The notes beneath the pieces are model-generated. The model ran no database searches. It was not told the origin of the DNA and was given only the letters and a program-made list of their open reading frames with translations. Of a DNA stretch of 64,000 nt, positions 8,003 to 17,806 are shown in pieces. The DNA comes from Caccoplasma_A sp045587545 (GTDB lineage: Bacteria; Bacteroidota; Bacteroidia; Bacteroidales; G3-4614), in assembly GCA_045587545.1 (NCBI GenBank), contig JAZNCN010000016.1, positions 11,234 to 75,233 on the forward strand. The letters run 5' to 3'. The translations under genes were made by a program, and so were the position numbers. Each line of letters opens with the position of its first letter. Positions within the stretch are counted from its first letter, which is position 1.

Positions 8003-9583
8003 TTAGAATTCAGAAGTAAAGTGGAAACGAATTTTGGGGAAATCGCTCTGTGCCATCTGAAGTACATAAGCAGAATCTGCAAGAAATACATCGCGACCCT
8101 CTTTGTCTTTAGCCATATATTGATATTTGCGCTTTTTAAAATTTTCTAATTCTGTATTATCATCACTCTCAATCCAACAAGCTTTATATAATGATATGGG
8201 TTCCCATTTGCATTGTGCACCATATTCGTGCAATAAGCGATATTGAATAACCTCAAATTGTAGTTGTCCTACGGTGCCAATTATACGACGGTTATTATAT
8301 TGGTTTATAAATGATTGGGCGACTCCTTCGTCCATAAGCTGATCAATACCTTTATTAAGTTGTTTAGCCTTCATAGGATCGTTGTTCTCAATATATTTGA
8401 ACATTTCGGGCGAGAAACTAGGTAGCCCTTTAAAGTGCAACTCTTCTCCGGCGGTAAGAGTATCTCCGATTTTAAAGTTTCCTGTATCAGGTAATCCTAC
8501 AATATCGCCTGGGAATGCTTCGTCAAGAACAGATTTTTTTTGCGCCATAAAGGCTGTGGGACTTGAAAAACGCATCATCTTACCATGGCGAATATGTTTG
8601 TAGTTTTCATTTCGAACAAATTTACCAGAACAAACTTTTACGAATGCAATACAACTGCGGTGGTTTGGATCCATATTGGCATGTATCTTAAATACAAATC
8701 CTGTAAAAGTATCTTCTTCTGGTTTTACTTGTCGCTCTATTGCGTTAATTGGTAATGGCGCAGGTGCAATCTGAGTAAAGCAGTCTAATAACTCTTTAAC
8801 TCCAAAATTATTTAGAGCTGACCCAAAAAATACAGGTGCCAACTCTCCTTTTAAGTAGTCGTTTTTATCAAAGTCAGGATAAACTCCGGATATAAGTTCC
8901 AAATCGTTTCTTAAACGTTCGGCATCACTCTCTCCGATATAGTTTTCGAGTTCAGGGTTGTTTATATCTGTAAACTCAACAGATTCAGTTACAACTTGTT
9001 TGCTTGGAGTGTATAGGTTTAAGTTTCTTTCATATATGTTATATACTCCTTTAAATCTTTGTCCAATATTTATAGGCCAACTTAATGGACGTACAGCAAT
9101 TTTTAATTCGCTTTCTAATTCATCAAGAATTTCAAACGGATCACGACCTTCGCGGTCTAATTTATTTACGAATATAATAACAGGAGTTTTACGCATACGG
9201 CAAACTTCCATTAATTTTCTTGTTTGCATCTCAACACCTTTGGCAACGTCAACAACAATAATAACACTGTCAACGGCAGTAAGGGTGCGGTATGTATCCT
9301 CGGCAAAATCTTGGTGTCCGGGGGTGTCCAAAATGTTTATTTTATAGCCTTCATACTCAAATCCCATAACAGAAGTGGCAACAGAAATTCCGCGTTGTTT
9401 TTCTATCTCCATCCAGTCAGAGGTCGCTGTTTTTTTTATTTTATTTGATTTTACAGCACCGGCAATGTGAATAGCTCCACCAAAAAGTAGTAGTTTTTCA
9501 GTTAAAGTTGTTTTACCTGCATCAGGGTGGCTTATAATCGCAAAAGTTCTTCTTCTCTCTATCTCTTGGGTAAGTGTACTCAT
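8003..9583 (-). CDS. prfC: Peptide chain release factor 3 (RF3)
   Basis: A 526-residue translational GTPase that recycles RF1/RF2 from the ribosome after termination. G motifs are clear: SHPDAGKTTLTE (18-29), DTPGHQDF (87-94) and NKLDRE (141-146). The C-terminal RF3 domain includes GVAQSFINQYNNRR and VGQLQFEVIQYRL. Length is typical. It is the last gene of a four-gene minus-strand operon, 6 bp after rfbD. Confidence 0.96.
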   Translation of the reverse strand: MSTLTQEIERRRTFAIISHPDAGKTTLTEKLLLFGGAIHIAGAVKSNKIKKTATSDWMEIEKQRGISVATSVMGFEYEGYKINILDTPGHQDFAEDTYRTLTAVDSVIIVVDVAKGVEMQTRKLMEVCRMRKTPVIIFVNKLDREGRDPFEILDELESELKIAVRPLSWPINIGQRFKGVYNIYERNLNLYTPSKQVVTESVEFTDINNPELENYIGESDAERLRNDLELISGVYPDFDKNDYLKGELAPVFFGSALNNFGVKELLDCFTQIAPAPLPINAIERQVKPEEDTFTGFVFKIHANMDPNHRSCIAFVKVCSGKFVRNENYKHIRHGKMMRFSSPTAFMAQKKSVLDEAFPGDIVGLPDTGNFKIGDTLTAGEELHFKGLPSFSPEMFKYIENNDPMKAKQLNKGIDQLMDEGVAQSFINQYNNRRIIGTVGQLQFEVIQYRLLHEYGAQCKWEPISLYKACWIESDDNTELENFKKRKYQYMAKDKEGRDVFLADSAYVLQMAQSDFPKIRFHFTSEF

Positions 9584-9589
9584 ATTTTG

Positions 9590-10459
9590 TTAAATATTAT
9601 TTTTGTTAAGTAAACCAATACATTTTTTTAGGCTTTCTTTCCAATTAGGGATAGTTATGCCATATGTCTCTTTAATTTTGTTTTTATTCAATACGCTATA
9701 AGTTGGACGAGTTGCTTTTGTAGGATATTGCTCAGTTGAGATAGGATTAATTTTACACTTAACTCCTGCAAAATCATGAATTAAACAAGCAAATTCATAC
9801 CAACTACATTCTCCATCATTAGAGTAATTATATACTCCGGGTATAAATGTTGGAGTATTAATTATTTGGTTAATAGCTAATGCAAGGTCTGCTGCATACG
9901 TTGGTGTGCCTTTTTGATCGTTAACCACATTTAAAGAATCTCTTACCTTGCCTAAATCTATCATGGTTTTAACAAAATTCTTTCCATAAGCAGAGTATAG
10001 CCATGCTGTTCGTATAACTATGCCACTATTAGGCAAAATAGTCAGAATATACTCTTCTCCTTTAAGTTTTGTTTTGCCATAAACTGATTTAGGAGATGTG
10101 ATATCGTCTTCGTTATAAGGTTTTGTAGCATTTCCGTCATATACATAGTCGGTCGAAATATGTATAACTTTACAACCTATATTTTTTGCTGAAGTAGCAA
10201 TATTTTCAACAGCTTTGCTGTTAATTAAAGAACAAAGTTCAATTTCATCTTCTGCTTTATCAACAGCCGTATATGCTGCGCAATTTACAACGAAATCAGG
10301 ATTTAATTCTTTAAAAAAAGAAGCAACAGCTTTGGCGTCAGTTATGTCTAAATCCGCAACATCTGTAAAAACATAACTATTCTTTGTGTCGTTGGTTGCA
10401 ACACATCTCATTTCATTGCCAAGTTGACCGTTGGCTCCTGTAATTAGAATTTTTGCCAT
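9590..10459 (-). CDS. rfbD: dTDP-4-dehydrorhamnose reductase
   Basis: A 289-residue extended-SDR enzyme for the last step of dTDP-L-rhamnose synthesis, an O-antigen or capsule precursor. It has the nucleotide loop ITGANGQLG (6-14), the family-specific STDYVYDG (102-109) and the catalytic YGKTK (Y127, K131). The other rml/rfb genes are not next to it, so the pathway is encoded at separate places. It sits between DUF4924 and prfC on the minus strand with short gaps of 30 and 6 bp. Confidence 0.92.
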   Translation of the reverse strand: MAKILITGANGQLGNEMRCVATNDTKNSYVFTDVADLDITDAKAVASFFKELNPDFVVNCAAYTAVDKAEDEIELCSLINSKAVENIATSAKNIGCKVIHISTDYVYDGNATKPYNEDDITSPKSVYGKTKLKGEEYILTILPNSGIVIRTAWLYSAYGKNFVKTMIDLGKVRDSLNVVNDQKGTPTYAADLALAINQIINTPTFIPGVYNYSNDGECSWYEFACLIHDFAGVKCKINPISTEQYPTKATRPTYSVLNKNKIKETYGITIPNWKESLKKCIGLLNKNNI

Positions 10460-10489
10460 TAAATTTTGTTCTTTTAAAGAGAATAGATA

Positions 10490-11032
10490 TTACAATTCTA
10501 ACTCGCCGTTTTTATCTTTTTTGTATAATTCGGCAAGTTTTGACAAAAATAGTGATATTGTTTGTAATGCAGAAAGAGTTTCATTAGAAATTTCTTTTTT
10601 TGCCAATCTTAGCATAAGCATACCATATAATGAATTGAATGCAGTTTCTATATCGTTACAATCGCAATTACCTTGTTTGCTTTTTATTTCGGCAATATAG
10701 GGTAATGCTTTGTAATATGCTGCTATATACATTGGCATTTTTTGAGACTCTAACAATTGAGCATGAAGTTCTGACAATTTTATGATGATATTTGCATTTA
10801 TCTGTAAATGACCATTCACCATTTTACCTTCACTGCGCATCATCTCAATTAAATTAACATACCATTCGCTAATCTCTGCTTTTTTCTCTTTTGAGACATT
10901 ATATTGTTCTACAATATTAGAGTTAATCAGAGCAATATCTAAATTACATGCTCTGATTATATCCTCAACTTGCCACATATATAGCAGATACTCTGCAATA
11001 TTATTTTCTCTTTTTTCTTGAGCTACAATCAT
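10490..11032 (-). CDS. DUF4924 family protein
   Basis: A 180-residue all-helical cytoplasmic protein. The N terminus (EKRENNIAEYLLYMWQVEDI) matches the conserved start I remember for the Bacteroidales family DUF4924, which has no known function. There is no signal peptide, membrane segment or recognisable catalytic motif. It lies 9 bp after the DUF5686 gene and 30 bp before rfbD, inside one operon that mixes outer-membrane, surface-sugar and translation genes. Confidence 0.7.
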   Translation of the reverse strand: MIVAQEKRENNIAEYLLYMWQVEDIIRACNLDIALINSNIVEQYNVSKEKKAEISEWYVNLIEMMRSEGKMVNGHLQINANIIIKLSELHAQLLESQKMPMYIAAYYKALPYIAEIKSKQGNCDCNDIETAFNSLYGMLMLRLAKKEISNETLSALQTISLFLSKLAELYKKDKNGELEL

Positions 11033-11041
11033 AGTTTTGCT

Positions 11042-13591
11042 TTAGAATGAGAAGTGTAGTTCTATACGAACTCCTCCTTTTTTAATTTCGGGTAAATCGC
11101 GATAAGTTACGCGGAAGACATACTCTATCCTTAAAATACTTAATATATTATCTAAGCCAACACCAACCTCCATATACGGTAATTTGGGTTTCCATTTTGA
11201 ATTTTGATTAACATTAGGAAAACGCCATAAAGATGGGTCAATTTCAGGATTGTTTTTGTCAGATAAATAACCAAAGAACCCTTTAAACGAAACAACTTCT
11301 CTTATCTTTAAATATTTTATACCGGGTATATGATTAAAAAGAATTCCATTAGCATAATATTCTAAATCCCATGATGCATAGTTGTCAAAAATAAATTCAA
11401 TAGGATTGAGTAATGCAAATGATTGTTGTTGAATTGTGTATGTAAGGTTTGCATCTGGGATAATTAGAGATGTATATGGAGTTTTTGTCCATACTTTAGA
11501 AAACTTAACAACAGTATTTAAGTGTCCAAAAGTAGAAAACCAAAACGCTTTCTGAAAATTTATATCGGTACGTTGGTAGTTGTAATGGCTATTTAAAAAT
11601 CCTCTCCAACCCATTCCGTGATTTATTAAAAATATAGGAGCGGTTTTTGAAATAGGATATCTATTTCCCTTAGTTTGATAGAATCGCTCTTTATGAGCAT
11701 ATCTTATTTTAAAATTAAAATCTGCTTGATTATACCTATTGAACGAGTTTCCATAACCATCAATAAATTCAACCCATTTAGTAGCCTCTTCTGTTTTATA
11801 TGCAAATCCAATATTATATGATAATCCATGTTTATGTTCTCGCATATACTCAATTTCAGAAGTTCTCAAATATGTTGATCTTACGTCTTCCATACGCTTA
11901 AGAGCCAAAAAGACATTATCTTTATTTGTAAATCGGTATTGTTGACCAAGTTGATTAATATCGTATTTATGACTTAAACGAATTTGATGGATAGGGTACT
12001 CCTTGTAATGTTCTTTTTTATCAATAAAAGAGTAAATAAAATCTCCTTTATATTTAAATTTTCCATCACGAGTACCATATGCCACATATGTATCAAGGAA
12101 TATACGTTTGTGTAGGTTTGGCGTTGTCATACCTCCTAATCTTAAACGAGCACCCTCAACAGTATTTCCACTGATTGTAGTATTCAACGGACCCAAATCA
12201 AATTTACTGTTCTTAGACGTAGGAACATACCCCGAAACTAAGCTTGTCAAAATTTTCTCAGACCAATAAAATACTTTGTTTTCTCGTAATTGAGTAAGAA
12301 TTTTATCTACAGAGTTTTCTTTCTTTTTAATGGGAATCATTCTGTTGTCGTCCCAATATTGTTTAGGTTGCATTAAGGCATATTCATCTTCTATTACAGA
12401 ACCTTCCTTGTTGAAAATTGATAAATCGTCAGGAGCCTCAAAATTATAATTGTCGGAACCAATAATTCTGCGTACATATAAACCTTGAGTTCCTGGTATA
12501 AGTTCTAATTCGACAATGGCATCATCACGTTTTTTTATCCTCAAACCTTTGTCGCTACGCTCAAACTCTTGTTTTATTTTCATACTTTCAACATAGTTGA
12601 GGTTGATATCTTTGGGAACATTCATATCTACTTTTTTAACAAAAAACGTAGAATCTAAAGTAACATACATATGTCCCACAAATCCATTTGACTCAGAATT
12701 GTGAGGAGCGAAGCCTAAATCAACGCAAGAATCACCATCAATAACTAATGTATCAAGAAGATAGTATTTGTAGAAAGATGTGGCTATATTAGATAGGGGA
12801 CTGACAAAACGGGTAAGCATCATATTGATTTGATTATCATAGATGTTTACCTCTTTAAAAAGTTCGTCGTAAAATTGTTGCATACTCTTTTGGTTTAACA
12901 TATCGTCAATACCGGTACGATGAATAGCCTCAATATATTGTTTTTTTGAGTTAGAAGATTTCCTATAGTAAATTTTAGAATTACGCTCTTTTATTGATAC
13001 CGTTAAAATAGGTTTCCCCGAAACCTCTGATGTGTCAACATAATCAAACAAAAATTTGAATTTTCTAAAAATAGGTTTATCTTTTTTGCTATCATTAAAA
13101 TCGTTAAAAGCAATGGTTAATCTATCATATTGGTCATAAGTATAATAGTCATTCTCTTCAATACTATTGTTTTCTCCGGCTTTAATTACCTTTTTAACAA
13201 AATCAACGGCAGGATTTCCTCGTCGTTTATATCTCTCTCGTTTGGGCTTTACCACCACCTCTTCCATGGCATATTCTGCGTTTTGAAGTTTTGCAGTAAT
13301 TTGATATTTTTCTCCACGTACAACAGGGAAGATATAATCTTTATAACCAACAGATGATATGATTAATTCTTTTGCGTCTGATTTTGTTTTTATAGAGAAA
13401 TTTCCTGCTTCGTCTGTCATCTGAAGAGTTTGAGTTCCTCTAAAATATACAGTAACGAAGGGCATCGGTTCATTGGTCAATGAGTCAGTTACAATACCGG
13501 ATACGTAAGTGGTTTGCGCAATAATATTTGTAGTAGGCGCAAAAAGAAAAAACGTTAAGGATATAAATACAAATAATATATATTTTTGCAT
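11042..13591 (-). CDS. DUF5686 outer-membrane protein with carboxypeptidase-like regulatory domain
   Basis: About 849 residues from the chosen start MQKYILFVFISLTFF, which is a signal peptide. Next comes a carboxypeptidase-like regulatory domain (ISGVVTDSLT-type opening, seen as YVSGIVTDSLTNEPMPFVTV, and SVGYKDY), the same plug-side module found in SusC-like proteins. The long C-terminal part is rich in amphipathic beta-strands and ends in a strand with terminal Phe (RIELHFSF), as in outer-membrane beta-barrels. A longer frame opens at 13639, but a -7 box at 13619-13626 falls within it, so 13591 is preferred. It is the first gene of the operon with DUF4924, rfbD and prfC. Function is unknown. 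Confidence 0.8.
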   Translation of the reverse strand: MQKYILFVFISLTFFLFAPTTNIIAQTTYVSGIVTDSLTNEPMPFVTVYFRGTQTLQMTDEAGNFSIKTKSDAKELIISSVGYKDYIFPVVRGEKYQITAKLQNAEYAMEEVVVKPKRERYKRRGNPAVDFVKKVIKAGENNSIEENDYYTYDQYDRLTIAFNDFNDSKKDKPIFRKFKFLFDYVDTSEVSGKPILTVSIKERNSKIYYRKSSNSKKQYIEAIHRTGIDDMLNQKSMQQFYDELFKEVNIYDNQINMMLTRFVSPLSNIATSFYKYYLLDTLVIDGDSCVDLGFAPHNSESNGFVGHMYVTLDSTFFVKKVDMNVPKDINLNYVESMKIKQEFERSDKGLRIKKRDDAIVELELIPGTQGLYVRRIIGSDNYNFEAPDDLSIFNKEGSVIEDEYALMQPKQYWDDNRMIPIKKKENSVDKILTQLRENKVFYWSEKILTSLVSGYVPTSKNSKFDLGPLNTTISGNTVEGARLRLGGMTTPNLHKRIFLDTYVAYGTRDGKFKYKGDFIYSFIDKKEHYKEYPIHQIRLSHKYDINQLGQQYRFTNKDNVFLALKRMEDVRSTYLRTSEIEYMREHKHGLSYNIGFAYKTEEATKWVEFIDGYGNSFNRYNQADFNFKIRYAHKERFYQTKGNRYPISKTAPIFLINHGMGWRGFLNSHYNYQRTDINFQKAFWFSTFGHLNTVVKFSKVWTKTPYTSLIIPDANLTYTIQQQSFALLNPIEFIFDNYASWDLEYYANGILFNHIPGIKYLKIREVVSFKGFFGYLSDKNNPEIDPSLWRFPNVNQNSKWKPKLPYMEVGVGLDNILSILRIEYVFRVTYRDLPEIKKGGVRIELHFSF

Positions 13592-13618
13592 TAAAAAAAT
13601 AATAAAATTTATAAGTCG

Positions 13619-13626
13619 CAAAGTTA
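13619..13626 (-). promoter_or_regulatory. -7 box of the DUF5686-DUF4924-rfbD-prfC operon
   Basis: The minus strand reads TAACTTTG, a perfect TAnnTTTG, 28 bp before the ATG at 13591. It decides the start of the first gene. Confidence 0.6.
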
Positions 13627-13789
13627 TAAAAAATATCAATACCCAATTGTTCTATATTTCTTAAACTTTATCCATTTTATAATGCTTTATTATTATCTAT
13701 AACATAATTTATAAATATTGTAAATTAATGATAAAAACGGTAATAGATATAAAATTGAGATAAAATATAAATATTCAAAAAAACGTTAT

Positions 13790-13797
13790 TATCTTCG
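13790..13797 (+). promoter_or_regulatory. Weak -7 box of the CYTH-M48 unit
   Basis: TATCTTCG differs by one base from TAnnTTTG and ends 18 bp before the CYTH start. It lies in the divergent spacer from DUF5686. Confidence 0.4.
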
Positions 13798-13815
13798 CAT
13801 AAAAATAGAGAAGCT

Positions 13816-14286
13816 ATGGGAAAAGAGATAGAGCGAAAATTTCTAATTAAAAGTGATGAATATAAGATAAATGCGCAATATTCTTATTTACAACAAGGCT
13901 ATCTCTCAAGGCAAAAAGAAAGAGTTGTTCGAGTAAGAGTAAAAGATGATAACGGTTATATAACTATAAAAGGTAAAAATGATGGAGCAACAAGAGTTGA
14001 ATATGAATATGTAATACCATCATCAGAGGCCAACGAGATTATAAAAAAACTATGTCAAAAGCCCGTAATAGAGAAGAGGCGCTACTATTATAATTCAGAA
14101 GATGGGCATCTTTGGGAAATCGATGAATTTTTAGGAGACAATGAAGGATTAGTTATTGCTGAAATTGAGCTGACCGATGAAGCCGAAACTTTTAAAAAAC
14201 CTAAATGGGTAGGAGAAGAGGTAACAGGTGATGAAAAATATTATAACTCAAATTTAATTGAAAATCCATATAAAAATTGGAAATAA
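13816..14286 (+). CDS. CYTH-domain phosphohydrolase/cyclase-like protein
   Basis: A 156-residue single-domain protein starting MGKEIERKFLI, which holds the ExExK motif (E4, E6, K8) that defines the CYTH fold. Later strands supply the basic and acidic tunnel residues (RVVRVRVKDDNGYITIKGK, EIDEFLGDNEGLVIAEIEL). Members hydrolyse inorganic triphosphate or thiamine triphosphate, or make cAMP. Short stand-alone bacterial forms are most often triphosphatases, but the substrate is not fixed by sequence. It is followed 15 bp later by the M48 lipoprotein gene. Confidence 0.85.
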   Translation: MGKEIERKFLIKSDEYKINAQYSYLQQGYLSRQKERVVRVRVKDDNGYITIKGKNDGATRVEYEYVIPSSEANEIIKKLCQKPVIEKRRYYYNSEDGHLWEIDEFLGDNEGLVIAEIELTDEAETFKKPKWVGEEVTGDEKYYNSNLIENPYKNWK

Positions 14287-14301
14287 AATAAAAACATAGA
14301 T

Positions 14302-15093
14302 ATGAAAAAGAGAATTAGTTTATTATCAGTCTTAATTACTCTAATAATAGCGTCATGTAGCACAGTTCCGCTGACAGAACGTAAACAACTATTATTGGTA
14401 AGCGATCAAGAGGTTTTAGCTTTGGGATTACAAAGTTTTAATGAATACATTGAAACTGCTGTACCTTCAAACGATGCCATAAATCAGGCAATGGTGAAAC
14501 GATGTGGAGAAAAAATACAGAAAGCGGTAGAAGAGTATCTTGCATCTCAAGGACAAACTGCACAAATAAGCGGATATGAATGGGAGTTTGTATTAACACG
14601 AGATAGTGCGGTTAATGCATTCTGTATGCCTGGCGGAAAGGTTGTAGTATATGAGGGAATATTGCCATACACAAAAACGGAGAATGGATTAGCTGTAGTT
14701 ATAGGACATGAAATTGCCCATGCAGTTGCAAAACACTCAAATGAGCGTATAAGCCAACAAATGTTGGCAGAAGCAGGTTCACAAACCCTATCACTATTGT
14801 TATCAGGAAAATCAGAAACAACACAACTATTAGCATCAACAGTATTTGGTTTAGGAGCAAATTATGGAGTAATGTTACCATTCTCTCGCAAACAGGAGTA
14901 TGAGGCAGATAAATTGGGATTAATTTTTATGACAATGGCAGGATACGACGCATCAGAAGCTGTAACATTTTGGGAACGTATGAGTAGTGGAGGAACAACA
15001 GTTCCAGAGTTTTTAAGTACTCACCCCAGCGATGCTAATCGTATAGCAGCAATAAAGACTCTACTCCCGGAATTGGAGCAATATAAAAAATAG
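14302..15093 (+). CDS. M48-family zinc metallopeptidase lipoprotein
   Basis: A 263-residue protein with a lipoprotein signal (lipobox ending IASC, Cys19), so it is membrane-anchored in the periplasm. The catalytic motif is HEIAH (136-140), and the third zinc ligand is expected in QEYEAD (E200). This is the BepA/LoiP type of M48 peptidase, which performs quality control of outer-membrane proteins. The C-terminal STHPSDANRIAAI motif is typical of the family. It is probably co-transcribed with the CYTH gene. Confidence 0.9.
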   Translation: MKKRISLLSVLITLIIASCSTVPLTERKQLLLVSDQEVLALGLQSFNEYIETAVPSNDAINQAMVKRCGEKIQKAVEEYLASQGQTAQISGYEWEFVLTRDSAVNAFCMPGGKVVVYEGILPYTKTENGLAVVIGHEIAHAVAKHSNERISQQMLAEAGSQTLSLLLSGKSETTQLLASTVFGLGANYGVMLPFSRKQEYEADKLGLIFMTMAGYDASEAVTFWERMSSGGTTVPEFLSTHPSDANRIAAIKTLLPELEQYKK

Positions 15094-15130
15094 GATTAAA
15101 TTAAAAATAAATATAATAACGTATCTGTAT

Positions 15131-15166
15131 AAAAAGTCTCTTAGAAATTTTCTAAGAGACTTTTTT
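15131..15166. terminator. Bidirectional terminator between M48 gene and lon
   Basis: A 16-bp stem (15131-15146 with 15150-15165) has a 3-nt loop and A-run/T-run flanks. It lies between two convergent genes. Confidence 0.9.
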
Positions 15167-15189
15167 GTGCATTATATATTCTTACTATA

Positions 15190-17676
15190 CTATGCTTGAG
15201 CAGGTTGAGCCTTAGTTGCTTGTGGTACGTAATTAAGAACTAAAGGTCTGTTTACTTTCTTTTCGGTTAAAGCAAAGTCTAATACATCAGAAATATTTCT
15301 CACATAGTGGAATGTTAATCCCTTTAGATAATCAGGTTGTATTTCGTTAATATCTTTTCTGTTATCCTCACAAAGGATAATCTCTTTAATTCCTGCACGT
15401 TTAGCAGCAAGAATTTTTTCTTTAATACCGCCAACCGGAAGAACTCGTCCGCGTAAAGTAATTTCACCGGTCATAGCTAAATTAGCTTTAACTTTTCGTT
15501 GGGTAAATGATGAGGCGATAGATGTAACCATTGTAATACCTGCCGAAGGACCATCTTTTGGAATAGCCCCTTCAGGAACATGTATATGAAGGTTCCATTT
15601 TTCAAAAATATCTTCATCAATGCCCAACTCTTCGGCATGTGATTTTACATATTGAAGAGCAATTACTGCAGACTCTTTCATTACATCTCCAAGATTACCC
15701 GTAAGAGTAAGTTTTTCTCCCTTGCCTTTACATAAACTCGATTCAATAAAAAGTATCTCGCCACCAACAGCAGTCCATGCTAACCCGGTTACAACTCCGG
15801 CATATTCATTTCCTTCATATTGCTCTTTTGAATACTCTTTCTCACCAAGTAATGATTTGATATCCTCAACAGATATATTGACACTATATTCCTCGTTAGC
15901 AGCCTTTTTTCTGGCAATACGACGCATTATTTTAGCAATCTTTTTGTCCAATTCTCTGACTCCTGATTCGCGAGTATACCCTTCAATTATAGCCTCCATT
16001 GTTTTTTTAGGAATTGTTACATCTCCCTTATTTAAACCATGTTCGGCCAATTGTTTAGGAACAAGGTGCCTGCGGCCTATCTCAACTTTCTCTTCCATGA
16101 TGTAGCCCGATACGTCAATTAGCTCCATACGGTCAAGTAAAGGACGGTCAATAGTCCCCAAATTGTTAGCAGTAGCAATAAACAATACCTTTGATAGGTC
16201 ATAATCCACATCAAGATAATTGTCGTGGAAAGCACTGTTTTGTTCAGGGTCAAGAGCTTCCAATAGAGCCGCAGCAGGATCTCCTTTATAATCGTTACCT
16301 ATTTTGTCAATTTCATCAAGGACAAATACAGGATTAGAACTCTTTGCCTTTTGTAAGCCTTGAATAATGCGTCCGGGCATAGCACCAATGTATGTGCGAC
16401 GGTGTCCTCTTATTTCAGCCTCGTCGTGGAGACCTCCAAAAGATACTCTTACATATTGTCTGTTAAGAGCTTTGGCTATTGATTTACCAAGAGATGTTTT
16501 ACCAACCCCCGGAGGTCCATATAAACATATTATAGGTGATTTCATATCACCTCTTAATTTAAGCACGGCAAGATGCTCAATAATACGGTCTTTAACCTTC
16601 TCCAAACCAAAGTGATCTTTATCTAATTGCTTTTGAGCATTATTTAAATTAAAATTATCTTTGGTATATTCGCCCCAAGGCAAATCAAGGAAGTTTTCCA
16701 GATAGTTAAACTGAACCGAAAAGTCAGGAGATTGAGGGTGAAAACGTTGTAACTTTTTCAACTCTTTATCAAAAATAGCCCTAATCTCTTTACTCCATTT
16801 TTTCTTGTCGGCTCTTTCGTTTAACTCATATATATCATTGTCGGCATTCTCCCCAAGTTCTTCTTGAATGGTTTTAATTTGTTGTTGAAGAAAATGCTCT
16901 CTTTGTTGTTGCGAAATATATTGATGAGTTTTATTATGGATATCTTTTTTTATCTCCATAAGTTGAATCTCTTTACCCAATTCCGAGTAAAGTTTAAAAC
17001 CCCTCTCCTTAACAGAGTTCTCCTCTAATAATGCCTCTTTTCTCTCAACCTCAAAAGGAATATTAGAACATAAGAAGTTAATTAATAGCCCGTTACTGCC
17101 GTCAATATTTCTTAATGCTCCCATTAACTCACGTGAGGGTTCTCCTAAATATTTTAGGAACTCTAACGTTGTATCTTTTATGGCATTAATAAGAACTTTA
17201 AACTCTTTATCACGCTTACTTACGGCAATCTCATTTAATAATGAAATCTTGCCACACAAATATGGTGAAGTTTGAGTTATGCTATTTAGTTTATATCTCT
17301 GTTTCCCTTGTAAAATAACTGATGTATTTCCATCAGGAAGTTCAAATACCTTTACAATCTCTGCAACAACACCAATAGGGTATAGCTCCTCATATGTGGG
17401 GGCTTCAATATCAGGGTCAACTTGACAAGAAACACCTATATATTTTTTATTCGCAGAGGCATCTTTAATAAGAGCTAAAGAGCTCTCTCTACCTACAGCA
17501 ACAGGCATTGTAACACCTGGGAATAGGACCATATTCCTTAACGGAAGTATAGGAAGATTCTCTAACTGAACATCGGGACAATTAACGTCAGGATTGCCAT
17601 CAATGTCAACAATTATAGGAACAAATGCCATTTCGTCTTTATTATTTGAAAAATTACTCATATTTATATCTGTCAA
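15190..17676 (-). CDS. lon: ATP-dependent protease Lon
   Basis: An 828-residue LonA. It has an N-terminal substrate-binding LON domain (~40-245), a helical linker, the AAA+ module with Walker A GPPGVGKT (387-394) and FVLDEIDKIG as Walker B, and the C-terminal protease domain with the Ser-Lys dyad Ser711 (PKDGPSAG) and Lys754 (GGIKEK). It degrades misfolded and regulatory proteins in the cytoplasm. The last ~25 residues are a poorly conserved tail rich in Pro, Gln and Ala. It stands alone, divergent from trmN6, with a terminator shared with the M48 gene. Confidence 0.97.
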   Translation of the reverse strand: MTDINMSNFSNNKDEMAFVPIIVDIDGNPDVNCPDVQLENLPILPLRNMVLFPGVTMPVAVGRESSLALIKDASANKKYIGVSCQVDPDIEAPTYEELYPIGVVAEIVKVFELPDGNTSVILQGKQRYKLNSITQTSPYLCGKISLLNEIAVSKRDKEFKVLINAIKDTTLEFLKYLGEPSRELMGALRNIDGSNGLLINFLCSNIPFEVERKEALLEENSVKERGFKLYSELGKEIQLMEIKKDIHNKTHQYISQQQREHFLQQQIKTIQEELGENADNDIYELNERADKKKWSKEIRAIFDKELKKLQRFHPQSPDFSVQFNYLENFLDLPWGEYTKDNFNLNNAQKQLDKDHFGLEKVKDRIIEHLAVLKLRGDMKSPIICLYGPPGVGKTSLGKSIAKALNRQYVRVSFGGLHDEAEIRGHRRTYIGAMPGRIIQGLQKAKSSNPVFVLDEIDKIGNDYKGDPAAALLEALDPEQNSAFHDNYLDVDYDLSKVLFIATANNLGTIDRPLLDRMELIDVSGYIMEEKVEIGRRHLVPKQLAEHGLNKGDVTIPKKTMEAIIEGYTRESGVRELDKKIAKIMRRIARKKAANEEYSVNISVEDIKSLLGEKEYSKEQYEGNEYAGVVTGLAWTAVGGEILFIESSLCKGKGEKLTLTGNLGDVMKESAVIALQYVKSHAEELGIDEDIFEKWNLHIHVPEGAIPKDGPSAGITMVTSIASSFTQRKVKANLAMTGEITLRGRVLPVGGIKEKILAAKRAGIKEIILCEDNRKDINEIQPDYLKGLTFHYVRNISDVLDFALTEKKVNRPLVLNYVPQATKAQPAQA

Positions 17677-17791
17677 AATGTCATATAAAAATTCTATTCC
17701 ATCAGAAAATCAATAATGGAATATATCATTAATATATAGTGCAATTGTTATGCCAAATTTTATTCCTTTATAAAATATTGATAAAAAATCT

Positions 17792-17799
17792 TACCTTTG
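17792..17799 (+). promoter_or_regulatory. -7 box of trmN6
   Basis: TACCTTTG matches TAnnTTTG and ends 7 bp before the ATG at 17807, implying an almost leaderless mRNA. Confidence 0.55.
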
Positions 17800-17806
17800 T
17801 ATCATT